A DNA stretch of 64,000 bases, taken from Lunularia cruciata. Taxonomy: Eukaryota > Streptophyta > Marchantiopsida > Lunulariales > Lunulariaceae. Position 1 is the stretch's first letter. Every line of letters starts with the position of its first letter. The notes under the pieces are model-generated. The model was not told where the DNA came from and made no database searches. It worked only from the letters and a program-made list of their open reading frames with translations. The position numbers and the translations under genes were made by a program. Below, piece by piece: positions 44,016 through 56,807 of this stretch. The stretch covers positions 19,160,501-19,224,500 of the forward strand of contig OX419761.1 of assembly GCA_948567375.1 (NCBI GenBank), read 5' to 3'.

Positions 44016-44715
44016 CAGTAGTCCATATGGCACGGTGTCCTTTTGGAGGATAAAGGATAGCTACCTATGATACTATTAGGAAATAGTGTTTGTTATGGCA
44101 TGAAAGAGTGGATATTTGGCTTGGAGGGAGTGGTTGTTTGCTTTGTAAACAACATGTGTTAGGGCAGACTTATACTTGGTCCGGGGTGATCAAGTGACAG
44201 TTGCGGATATCGTGGTTGCGGACCCTAAGCGTGATACAGTTTTGGAGGGAGTGATTACTTATCCCCTTGGATGGGCAAGGAGTGTAGCAACAACTCACAA
44301 GGTCTTCAATAATAGGAGTATGCAGCAAGGTCATCTCTTTGTTCCTCTAACCTTGGAGTTATATGGAGTGATGGACATAACATTTGACCCATTTGTCAGG
44401 GAGAGCTTATCATGGTAGGCGCCAAGGGTACTACACTCACTCTATAGCATATTTTAGACCGCGTATAACCATTGCTCTATAGAGTGCAGTGGCTGGTGCA
44501 ACCCATAGGAAAGCAATCACACTAGGTGATGCTTCTTCAGATGCTCTAATTGTTTGTAGATTGGATGACTAGCGTAGCTCGGATATCTTAGGTGCAGTGG
44601 AACAGATTTCTCTAATAAATTCTATTGCAGCTTAGCTCTATTTTACTTCTCTTGTCTCACCCTTGTCCGGCTTGATGGGGTGTTCCATCCTTCTTGTTAT
44701 CTAGGCAGTCAATCA
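44016..44715 (+). mobile_element. 5'-truncated LINE copy, decayed
   Basis: It begins with tccatatggcacggtgtcc (Cys-His region) and contains the nuclease core RGDQVTVADIVVADP within 44176-44418 (VLEGVITYPLGWARS). It ends with the tail ccggcttgatggggtgttcc at about 44690. A stop and frameshift follow residue 80 of the open piece. Confidence 0.78.
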
Positions 44716-47700
44716 CCCTTATCTCTCTTTCAAGAGAAATGGCTTATCTTTCCAACCTGCTAGATCTTTTGTATGAGATACTTCACCTTTCTACTCTTCA
44801 CCAAATGATTACGGTCAGTTGAATTCGCGGGACTTGTGCAAGCACCTCGGTTCTACTGGTCCTGGTATTGTAATCAATGTTAAGGACTTTCCACTTTGTT
44901 ATGTGGAAAACCAGCTGTTTGTAGTTGTCACCAAGAAACTATTGCAGTAAACTATCTTTCTCGCAACAACACCGAGAGATCAACGAAACAGTTATTGGAT
45001 TGCTCTTTTCAAGCTCTCCATCTTCCTAGGATGTCCGGTGGTTCTTGAATTAGATTAATGTGTTATTAGTGCCAGAGTTCTGGATTCAGACATTATTATC
45101 GTTTATGTTTAGTCTGACAGGGGCACTTCCAATTAAGAAAAAGAAAAAGAAAATAATATATATATATATAAATTGAAGATCAAAGTTATTTGTATAGTTT
45201 ACACGTACGGTGAAATGAAAAATCTAACCTTTGCTCACTGGGTTATGTAAACATGAACTGAAAATGCTAACTTGGTTGAGCACTTCTCCGGAATTGAGCC
45301 GAAGCACGGTTACATGTCAAACCCGTGAACACAACCCTAATGCGGCGGACGTCTCGGCAGCTGTTACATAGGTCTTGCAAATTGGTTACTTTGATACCGA
45401 CTGCTGCAATTCCAAGTGCTCCCAATCCAGGTGCACTACCGTTCATGAGGAGGGGGAAGCCGGGTTGGCCATGTAAGAATCTTGTGCCCCTGAAACTAGT
45501 ATCTGTTTTCAGTGCATCGACGCTGGTCATTACTTTCAATTAGTCCTATACCATTGTGGCACATATGTAGGTGGGACTACGCGAGTCGGTGGATTTGACT
45601 CAATCGACAGTGTTTCATGGTTTATAGTCTACCCCGCAGGCCACTTGACTGACGATGGTTTAGTGCCTTCCCATTTTAACACAAGCAGGGGAATCTCTGG
45701 AACTCCATAAAGATCGTTCTCATTCTCCGCCAATATTTTCTCGTCGACATTTCCGCGTTCTACAATCTATTTAGCAGTCTATCTAGGCTCAGCAGTTCTA
45801 CTGCTGGAGACTATCACAAGATAAGAACTTTGTTCAGCTGAAGATTTTACTTCAGCTCAAAATGTTTCATTTTTTCCACTAGCTCCGTATTATCATCTCT
45901 GGTACCATCGTTCTGTCAGCTCCACTGAAAGTAAGGTGAAAGCGTCGTAGTTCTTGTGCTTTAATTCCCGCAGAAGGCAAGAACTATCCTCAAAACTTGA
46001 AGCGTGGTGCATTGTGCAACACTCAGAATTAAATAATAAGATTCTGATGTGGTTGTGTCATAGCAGTTATTCGATCAGACAAGTGACTCACTATCCGGAA
46101 GGTGATTGTGGATTTCAGCGCTTTCACAACAGCTGAAAGTCTTTCTATCTTTGAATAAGCTTCGAATTTACAAGCAACTGGAAGATAAGCTTCTAAAAGG
46201 ATTGACTGCGCAACCTCCACCTAAGCTTCAAAGTTCTGCTACAAACAGTACACTTTGATGAGAAGAGAAACATAAGGATGGTGCATAAAAAGTGGAAAGG
46301 AAGCTTTTAGAAATGTCCATACTCGAGCGCAAACAGAACCTTCCCCAGCAGAATCTTCAAAGTTAGACTCCTTTACTCGGAAAAAAAAAACGGTCTTCTA
46401 AACTAGCACTAATCACGTTTAAACTGTTGGATAAAATATGCTAACCACTGTACCATGGGAATTCTCTACTCCAATAACATAGAACTAGCACACTACGGGC
46501 CTCTCTTGACAGAAATAAACCGTGCACAGAAAACTTGGTACAACTGGCCATGGAGATGTTATAAATTGCTAGAATCTCATGTTATGGATCCGCTTATGAC
46601 AGATCATGACTGATATGATCATACTCATATTTATTTCACGTTTCTACAAATATGATCATACAGATTAATCAAATACAGAATCATACAGATTGATGCTCAC
46701 ATTATGTTTAGGAAAGTTCGCAAGTGTCTGCTGTACAAGACCACCAGCAGAAGTATGCTACTATCTCTCATCCTGTCCACTCCTCTAACAACTTTCGCTT
46801 CCTCGTTTGGTACTTTGTCTACTGCGGCATACTTTTCACTGACTAGAGCTTGTAAGGTGTGTTCGTTCGCAAGTGTGCAAATCTCAAATATGCACAGCTG
46901 GAGGAGAGTGTAAAGGAGCTCGGACTCTACAGCAGAGCTAAAGGAGGTATATAGTCACTTCATTCTCTAAGGTTGCCGCTTATTGTAGAATGGAATTCTT
47001 CCTTGCCAACGGCTATGATAAACTGAGCTGATTGGTAAAGTGTCTCTTCTCGGCAGGATTGTACCCAGAACGTTCATACTGAACCGTTGTATCAGAAGTG
47101 TGACGTTCTGCACAATGGTTCGCACCCGAGAAAAGAATCACATAGCAGCCGAAGATTCCGTATGTAGTACCCTAGTCTGCGTTTGTCAGGTTCATGAGTT
47201 GAAGGTTATGGCAAAGTAATGTCTGGGAACTGCTTCAAATTCTTACCATAAACATCCGGCCCACGAGAAGAATAATTTCCTTCCAAAAAAATATACGGGA
47301 AGATGCCAACTTACGTGTAATCCGACTGCATGAAACTTATAAACTATCAACCACCTAGACCTTCGAATTCGTTCACTCCCTCCTAACTGTTCAGAACTAT
47401 CGTTGTTAAAACCTCAGTACTTTTCAGTTACAAGATATTATAGATTTTTCGATATTACAAGACATTATAGATTTTCGAATTCGTTCAATCCCTCCTGTTT
47501 ATTCAGAGGTATCGTTGTTAAAACCCCAGGTATTACTAGTTTATATTATAACATCTGTCGAAATTTCCATCCGGTTCTTGGTCTGATATCGACAACAGAG
47601 TGTGAACGTCAGCCTGGTGAAAACTTACTGTGATATCTACCCAGCACTTGCATTTGAAGCTTTTGCACGTTAGGTGTTCCCGTATCTATCATCTTTCATA

Positions 47701-50700
47701 GGTTCTTTCCTGTGTACCCGGGGGTTTAAGGGTACCCGTAAATATTTTACGGGTAATCTGTAAAATTGTTAGGGAGACTTTAGGGGTTCTAAAAAATGAA
47801 TTGTGTCCTCCCGTTATATTCCCGTATTATTTTCCCATTGGTGGGTAAACTAAAATATGAACATTTATGAAATCGTCCAAGCAAATTTAGGATTTGAGAC
47901 GATTGTTTATCGGGTCACATTTTTGGGTCATATTTTCGATGGATAAGATAAATAGATCTCGTATACGTAAATATTTATAGGGCACGATTTTAATTCCCGA
48001 AACGTTTCCAGAAGACTCGGGAGCATTTCTCGAACAATTATTGAATTTATCTCCGACAATTTACAGGATTATGGTTTGACCTCCAGTACAATCATTTATT
48101 GAAGCTGAAAAAGGAAGTTTTGAAACCCCCTGATGTATTTAAGAACAGGGAAAATAAATGTCGAGAGGCATTTAAGTATTACGGGAAGATGTCCAGGGGT
48201 ATTTAAGTTTTATGTAGATATGAAAAATATGATCTATGAAGTTTTATAACGTTATATTAAAACTGTAAAATTTAACCAAATTTTTACTTGAAATTGTACA
48301 ATTTTTTTCTTAAACTCTCAAATTTCACGGACCTTTTAAAAACGAACATAATGGTTTTTTTGGAGTATCTGCCGAATTGAGAAAGAATCGCCAATTGAAG
48401 CCCGCCACTGAACTTCTTATATTCTAACGAGAATTACTTAAACCGACGGCAGTGCTAGATGGTTAAGTGATTCAGATAATAGTCTAGTGAGCACAAGTAG
48501 TTTCCGAGTAAATGTCCGGAAAGAAGAAGATCCTAGCCAGAAGCTGAAAACATAATCTGGCTCCCCTTTGGAAAAAGACGACTTTTGAAAATCGCATCCC
48601 AGATCTTAAAGGAAACTCATTCTTCAAGTACAATGAGAAAATTAGGCTAGGTTGTCAGGAATCTCATGCCTTATGAGTTCCATTTGGCTTGGACGGATAT
48701 AAAAGGTAGGAAAGTCATCTACAATCTCCACACAATCTACTTTGAGAGTTCATTGGACAATTCTGGGGCCCTCCTTCCATGACCTTGTCAAACACATTTG
48801 ATTATAAAAGTAAACTTGGAGAATGACTATTAGAATCCCAACGTTTTGCTTTTGCTACCCATGACGAGTCCTTTTCCCCTCCGTGCCCCAATAATATGGT
48901 TTTTTTCATTTTGCAAGTATAAGTCAGTCAGACTTGTGCAACATTTTTAATTGACTCTAAATATGTTAGTATTGTCCCAAAGCCGCACAGGGAGTGGAGT
49001 AGAGGGGTGTGGAAGCCCGGACCACATCATAGTGGCAATAGCAAAAGTCTATATGGTAATAACAATTTCTTAAATTTATATTTGGCGCAAATATATCAAG
49101 CGCGTGCTTCTTGTCCGCCTATGTTTGCTCCATACCTCCACTCTTAGATGCTAAGATGCAAGTACTGTACTGGAGGTTGCTTTTTGACCTCCAATGAACC
49201 TTTTTCAGAACCTATTGAACCTATTTCTCCTCTTCATGTTAAGGGGCGATCAACAGTATCGCAGTCTACAGCATAGTACCTGGACTTGTCAATGTGCTGC
49301 CCCTCTTGTGTATTCCTTTAGTACAGATTTTACCTTGAAATTGTCGTGAGCACCATGCGGCCACTCTGACTTCCATACTATCAATGATGAGCACGTACCT
49401 AATTACTCTACCGTATGTTCTAGGACTGATCTGAAGTATTACAGTATTTCTCTATGGTATTCGTACGTACCATATAAAATATATCTTTAGTCACATCCTG
49501 AGAAGTTGTACAATAATCTGAAGTACCTTAATGTGAAGGTTCAAGAACTCTCCACACTGCTAGAACTGATTTACATAATTTGGACAAGCTCTATGGCTTC
49601 AATGCAATCAAAAACGTGTTCTACCCTAAAGCTGACATCTCAGTGGCCCCAAAATTGTATGTTGAATAACAACCCTGCGTGTATCTATCATCCATTGCCA
49701 GGAGAAGGAGAACAATAAGAACGAGGGAACTCGAAGAAAGAATGACCGCTAGACTTATAGCGCACATGCCAGATACAAACCAAACAGGTTTACTATACAC
49801 ATACAGTACCCTTGATTAAGCTTTCAAATTGTAGCGTGGCGTCGGAATGAGTTGTCAATGATGGATGGGTCTTGCAGGATGGGCGATGTATATCCAAGAA
49901 CACACACATTGGAGTTGAGCTGAGCATTATAACTTTGACACGGTGACTAACTCCGCGTAGGTAGTGTCTACGGAGATATAATATAATAAGTGGATCTCTC
50001 ACTTAAATCTTCACTGCATACAACATAACATAATCTTGATCGAGATAAATCATTCTCCCAATTACCAATGATGGTATGAGGGACGTTATGACGAGTTTTC
50101 ATACTTTAATCTAATCTTGCTGGTTGGATTATGCAATATTCTGGATTACCTAGAATTAAGTGTACCTAATAAAATTGTATAGTATAGGGTAATTTTCAGC
50201 AGAAAGGAAGCAGGAATGTACAATAGGATACTACCGACTACATCTCATCGAAAAGAAACGCACATAACCAAATTTAGTACCCTTGTATGACCTCAAATTG
50301 ACCTCAATATGACCTGACAAATTTAGTACCACCCTGGTATGACTCCCTTGAATTTGTACAAAATCAAAGCATTGGTGGATATGGGTAGACTTCAGCAATG
50401 TGGATAGATTCCCATAGAGTAAGAGACGATTTAAAGTCTCTAGTCAGATATTTAGAGTAATCACCCATCTTGAGGAACATAACGAGTATATTCTTGACAC
50501 CTGGGATAAATCACCCGAGTGGCTTAAATCCTTAGGTGCAGATCGTTTGACCAGCTGCTCTTGGATTTGTGTGCTTATCATCAGCTTTGAGTAGTCTTTT
50601 AGTGTATTTGGTTCGGACCTTCAACGACGACATATCACAATACAACGGCAACATATCACTATATCCCAAGGTGGATCTTGTTCTCATCCTCAACAATATT

Positions 50701-52560
50701 TCAATTCTGTTTGGCTAGTTAGCGTTTCTTTCAGTATTGTGCAACAACTGGTCATTGACCGGGATGCACAAGCATGTGCTTTGTTGGGAAATCCACACGA
50801 GGTACGAGATTTGCTTCTAACTTGTTAAAGAACTACAGTACATAGGTTTCCATGTCGGGGCTCCCTACATGTTGCATAATGTTGCGCAGTGCGGTAGTAT
50901 GCACCATTTGCAATCACTGCCTTCATCAGTCCTCTGTGCAGTTGCTATCTTCGTTCTTTGTCTGTTTGTTCTGTCCAGTCGGCATGGTCATGGTGCATCC
51001 AACACTATGACGACCTGCAGATAGCGTTGAGCTCCGCAGGTTCAAAGTTGGAACTTTTGATCGGCAAGCGACTTTTCGAACCATAGAACTCGGCTATGAA
51101 CAGATCGGTATATGCATTTTAAACTGACCAAATGCATTAGCAGATGTAACAAAGCAAGTGCGCAAGAGGTGAGATAGGTGAAGAAAACATCTTGTACTCA
51201 GATTTAATTTTTTTGATATTTTTAGGAGTTAGAAGTTGGTTGAGATGAGCAAACATTTTCACAATGTATCCTCCCGGCTTGCACAAACATTAAAGAGATT
51301 GAAATGTTTTGAGCAAAACAAGTTCAGTTTTCTCATTCATAAATATTAGCACTAAATTACCACTCTTGTAAGTAAATCCAAAATCTTTCTTTATTTTTCT
51401 CGATTGTACAATCTTAGTTATTAAGCTTTCTTTGAGTCGAAGTATCAGTTTGTGTGACTTCAGCAAATTATTGCAGTGATCAGTGAATGAATATCCACTG
51501 AGAGACAAAGTCGACAATATTGCCCCACAAAATGGGAAATCTGCTACAACTATCGCCCAATTCGGGCCTCATGGCCTTGAGAATTCCTAGTTGTTGCTCT
51601 AAACGACAGTAGTATGAACCGTAGTAAAAACTATCCACATAAACCAACAGTAGTATGAACTATCCACATAAATCTAGATTCATCTATCATGACTAGATCG
51701 CAATGTACCAGAGATATCCTTTCACGTGTACCCTAAGTTTTCTTCCCTGACATGTACGGTATCCCTCCACAACTCGTATGTTAGATATTTCTTGAGAATT
51801 ACCAATAATATCCATAAGAGGACTCTGCCTTACAGCTTCTCAGATATTTAAGTTATATAAATTTACAAATTATTGAAGTAATCCAAAAATTATCTAATAT
51901 AATTATTTTTCTCGGATGTAATCCACAAAAATTACAGCGGGCAATAAATTTTGTTCATAAAAAATATCTACAATATATAATATGATTTGATTATTTCAAA
52001 AATAATGAACATGATCTTCTAATAACAATGTCTACAAACTTGCGGCACTCCACCCTTGGCAAGCTGTACAAAAGATGAGATTTAGAGACAAGCATGGCAG
52101 TAGAGAGTGCATCGGTTAGCACCTATGAATGAATCTGTCCAATTAGTGAATTAGTAATCTAAAATGAATTTAGCAATTATTAGTACAAAATTTTAATAAT
52201 CTCACCACACCAACTTGCTTCTAACGCTCTCCAAAATCTTGAATTATTCCAGTCATCAATACATGCAGGGCCCATGGGTACCCAACTAGAATGTTACCTA
52301 ATTGAATAGGGTATAGGGTAAACCTAATTGAATGTTTTTCACTTGTATCAAGCACGCATCCTCCTCCATGAAATGAGGTATGATGGGCTGTAATGTTAAA
52401 CACACTGCCAACCTTCAGACTCTGTTCTTTCTTTTCTCCTGGTTCCACAAAACCTGCTTGAATCCCTGTGGACCTTAAATTCATTGACTTGAGTCGCCTG
52501 CAACACACCCTGCTCGTGTCCGTGATCCAGTCACCTTTCACTCATTCATTTTGAATGTCT
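44716..52560. other. AT-rich interval without recognisable gene
   Basis: Open pieces such as 45539-45267 on the minus strand (GLGALGIAAVGIKVTNLQDL) and 52541-52221 on the minus strand are unrecognised. A (TA)7 tract is at 45157-45170. A direct repeat of about 110 bp begins at 47362 and 47474. Short duplications occur at 50268-50345 and 51605-51672. Confidence 0.45.
47362..47530. repeat. Direct repeat, about 112-bp period
   Basis: ttcgaattcgttcactccct at 47362 recurs as ttcgaattcgttcaatccct at 47474, each followed by tatcgttgttaaaacc. A short inner repeat (attatagattttcga) also occurs. Confidence 0.75.
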
Positions 52561-52570
52561 TAATCTTGAA

Positions 52571-52648
52571 CCTTTTTCGTCTCTCACTTGTACGGCTTGT
52601 GGGGGTCTTCCATCTTCGTGTTCTTTACGCGGTCGCCTTTTTCTTCTC
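52571..52648 (+). mobile_element. 78-bp LINE tail insertion with target duplication
   Basis: Flanked by taatcttgaa at 52561-52570 and 52649-52658. The insert contains cttgtacggcttgtgggggt, ccatcttcgtg and acgcggtcgcc: only the last part of the LINE 3' UTR. Confidence 0.88.
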
Positions 52649-53059
52649 TAATCTTGAAGCTACTGTTTGTCTGAAGATGACTAATAGCTTTTGACTTCAC
52701 TCGAGTGTCCTGTTGAGTTTGTTTTGCTTCATGTTACGTATATGTTAAAATGGTTGTATATACTTACTGAACATAAAGTCAATACTTTCCAAGATGTCCA
52801 GATTAGGCCTAAGTTAAGTCTCCAGTACGGACAAACAAGTGGAATGCACGTTTTGATCATCCCTCATCTGAGTCATGTATAATCAAGAAAGAAAAGACTG
52901 GATGTTAATCAGTTCATGATCATCATCTTGGCATCATTGTCTTGGCATCATTTGAATAATTGACGCCAGGAAAGCTCGAAGGCCAGGCCTATGCGACTGA
53001 GTGCTGCTCGCTGGATGAGAATGGGAACACCCAAAAGATAGCTTCCAGCTAAATAAAAA

Positions 53060-53142
53060 TGTTACCTTTTTTGTCTCTCCCTTGTACGGCTTGATGGGGT
53101 CTTCCCATCCTTCGTTTTTCCTACGCGGTCGCCTTTCTTATT
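53060..53142 (+). mobile_element. 83-bp LINE tail insertion with target duplication
   Basis: Flanked by gctaaataaaaa at 53048-53059 and 53143-53154. The insert is the consensus tail: cccttgtacggcttgatggg, a perfect GATGGG-gtctt-CCCATC hairpin (53093-53109), and acgcggtcgccttt. It carries no coding sequence. Confidence 0.92.
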
Positions 53143-56100
53143 GCTAAATAAAAAGGATTGCAATGGAATGAAATCGTATTCAAGCCAAACAAATCCACAT
53201 TCTTTTGGAGAGTGGTCCAACCTATTTGGAATCTTTTCAAAGATATTTTTTGGGTAAAAGACCTAGAAAGGTTTGGAAGCATTGAAATAACATATTGCAG
53301 TAGAATTGGAGACCAAAATCTTTGGTCTAGAGTTAGTAGGGCCATGTGTATTCACTATTTTGAGGTTAAACTACTCGTCGGGTATAAAAGGGTCAAGAGT
53401 GTCAGGATGGTAACATCACTTTTTTACATCAAAGTACAGTTTGTTGGTGTTTGGATCATGCCTTAAATATCCCGTTGCCTTCTTTCACCTCGTATTCTTG
53501 CTTTTAGTTTACAATGTGTGATTTAATTTAGTTAGGTACGCGGCGTTGTACATGGTCTCTCTTGCGATTCAATTTTCTTCAAATCTTTGACATTGCACTA
53601 GAGCAGCGACAGGGATCCTTGATGCCCTAAACCTTTGAGTATCTCAAAGGTTTTCTCAGGGGATCTCAGGCGATGCATTTTTTCCAAGCACTATTGCGGT
53701 GAGTGATTTTTGTTGATTCAATTTTTTCATTCGATAACTGGGGCTCTCCGATAGCATTCAATTTTTGCAGGCACTAGAGCAACGTTGAGTTGGTCAACGC
53801 AATACCAAGGACCCATACTAATTTTTTTTCCAGGTTTTGGAGACCCTCAAGATAGCTTCAGAGCATGGTACTAAGCTCCTTGTGCAATTCAAAAGTTTTT
53901 CAAGTTCTTGTGATTGTAGTAGAGCGTGGCATTGGGATCACTAATGAAACTTATTCTTTTTAGGTTATGAAGATAGCATTAGAGCAAATTGTTAAGATCT
54001 TACATGCGCTCTCTTTTCTTTTTAGGTTTTGGGGATGACACTAGAATGGCAACTAAGGTCTCCAATAGTGCACTAGAGTTGTACTTGACTTCCTCACTAA
54101 AGTGCTAACGGAGCTCTTTCAATTTCCAATATAGCAAATCTAAACTGCACAATGTCTCTTGTATTCTTTTCCAAAAACATAATCAGTTCATCAGCTCTTT
54201 CTTTATATTTTATGTTCTGATTTATTCTTTAAGTTGTGTATTGCATGAAGATGGAAATTGAAGTGTAAAAAAAGATGGGATGTATTCACTTTTAGATACA
54301 TGGAGAGCAAGTACTGATTATTTAGAGAACGAGTTAGGTGTTACTATAGAGGAACAAAGAACCAAATTCTGCAATGTTCAATAGCTAGTAATAGCGACTT
54401 CATTCATTTTTGTTGAGTCAGATCTAATATTGGTAGTAATGAGCTATTATCCTTGATTGAAATATCAACAAAACCAAAATATTTAGGTTTTCCCAAAGTG
54501 TATGCGCTTCGGGTTATGTGGATAGGTCTCAAATTCCTACTGTCCTGGAGGAAGCTAATAAATTTTAAATTTTACGAAGTTGATGAAAAGTTTATACGGT
54601 TCAAAGTATATTATAGTAAGAGAAAAAATTCTTCAATGTCATTCTCAATCCAATCAAGAGCCAAGAGGGCTCAAACCTTTCTGACTTTACTACAAAATCT
54701 CGGTTAGTTCATATTATCTTCTTTTTTTGTTTTTATACACTATGATACAAAAAGATAATCGTAACTTTTTTGGGTATATTATGATTATAAGAATGCATAA
54801 TACATTCTGATTCTAAGAAACAATTGGAAGCAAGTATTGTGGATGCATAAATTTTACACTGCTGCAATAGTTAGTTTCATACACAGTTTCAATGTCAGTC
54901 GGACACAGTTTTATACATTATGACAGTTTTATACACTAAGATATTTATTCTGATGATCATTGCACTACTTCAATGCATGTCTGCACATTAATAAACGCTA
55001 AGTCTAGGTCAGATTCAAAGCCTTTTAACTTACAATTTATAAGTACATATTTAGTCAAATTATTTCATACATCAAATATGTGTGAACTAGTTTCTGTGTG
55101 AGTTCAAAGTGTAAGGTTATGAAGTACTAAATTAACCTTTAGAATATTGAGAAATCATCACCTATAAACATAGGAAAGACCTTGAGATCTCAACCAAGTT
55201 GATAAGGTAGATCTTAAGTTATTTTGTTTCATAATTTGTATGGAGTTCAAAGAATAATACAACCAATATATATTAGTATGTCTTCAAATACCCTAAACCC
55301 TATACAATCATGCTAGTAATCTGTCACTAAAAACTTTATCAAATGAGAGGCAATGTTGTTATAGAGAGTTGAACTGGATTGCTGACCCAATGGGAGCACC
55401 AAAGATGTGTACTTTATCTTCCACTCAGTTGCGTATGCGGAGAGGGCATGTCAATGCCTTGGCATAGAGCGTACTTTGGGATTCTAGTCTACCCATGAGA
55501 GACCTCCAAACATCCTTTAGGCCATGTCAATCTCCACCACCAATACTAAGAGCTTGAGGGATAGAAAAGTACCAAAAATTAAAAAAACACATATTATAGG
55601 CCTATCATTATAGAGGTCATAGAACTATTAGTTATTGATAACCAAAGTACTAACTTTGAAATTAAACACTACCCCTAAAAGTAAAGAGATTAAACACCAA
55701 AGGTCAAAATTTTGAAAGCTAGAATAATGGATATAAGAGGACATACATGGGAAGGAGAAAGCACAAATAGACATGCAAGAGTTCATTGCGTTAGAGGTTT
55801 AGTGGAGTTTATTGAGAGATAGAGGAGGTCAAAACCCTTACTAATTTTGAGGGATAGAAATATCATAGATATTTAGGGGGAGAAAAAGAGAAAGTGTTGG
55901 TGAGCGTTAGCAAGTGGTTAGAGAGGGTGAGAGTATCCATTAATTTAGAGGAAATTTGAATAGAGAAATGTAGAAGAGAGAGGAGGGAGAAAAAGGACAA
56001 ATTGTTAAGTTAGCTGAAATTAGTTAGGGTAATTACCAATGATTCTTCACTAACATAGAAGAGAAGAGAGAGGAAGTTCTACTAAATTTAAAATTTGGTG

Positions 56101-56665
56101 GGACTATTCTCTCTCAGAAATAGTTATATTTGTGGAATACCTTATTTTCAAATATCATTTTGCAGTGAAAATTAATCCATAAATCTTCCTTTGTTTTTGT
56201 GCAAAGATTTATGTTCTTGGACTGAATTGTGGTTTGATAGAGACACTGGAAATTTCAATTTGAAATGACTTGGCAAAATGATAGCTTAGATTTGATCTAC
56301 ACAATTTTTGGTTTATTTTAAAATCAAATCTTCTCCATCGATGCAATGAAGGGTCCAAATGGATATCTTTCTGCACTGCATCTTTTGACCACATGTTGAT
56401 ATCGAAGTCTAATGAATCCAGTTATTACAGTCTCAAGGGAATACTGTCTTTTCCTAAACCATTACTAAACTAAATTAAAAATGATGTTCGTCGGGTACAC
56501 ACCCCCTGAATAAAATATGGTGATTAAAATATGTCTATTTTATCATAACTAAATATTATTCAAGGCGTGTCATCGCCGAGCTAAGAAACTTTGGTCCAAA
56601 AATTCAACTTGGATGTGATGGAAAAGTTTGAAATATGTTCCTTAAATGGATATAAATGATATTCA
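53143..56665. other. AT-rich interval without recognisable gene
   Basis: Two open pieces (53158-53466 and 54453-54707, + strand) have no family resemblance. Purine-rich stretches occur near 55740-56060. Confidence 0.45.
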
Positions 56666-56675
56666 TTTAAGGTTG

Positions 56676-56807
56676 GTGCAGCAGTGCAGATTTCTCATAT
56701 CGACTCTATTGGGGCTTAGCCTCAATTTACCTATTTAGTCTCACTCTTGTAGGGATTGATGGGGTCTTCCCATCTTCTGTGTTTTCTACGCGGTCGCATT
56801 TTGATCC
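56676..56807 (+). mobile_element. 132-bp LINE tail insertion with target duplication
   Basis: Flanked by tttaaggttg at 56666-56675 and 56808-56817. It includes the last codons (QISHIDSIGA in one frame, TAG in ggggcttag), the 3' UTR, the GATGGG hairpin and acgcggtcgc. Confidence 0.9.

Noticed and set aside
47750-47780. Small palindrome acccgtaaa-tat-tttacgggt as a terminator or MITE end
   Set aside because: A short isolated palindrome in AT-rich DNA; no partner end or duplication was found.
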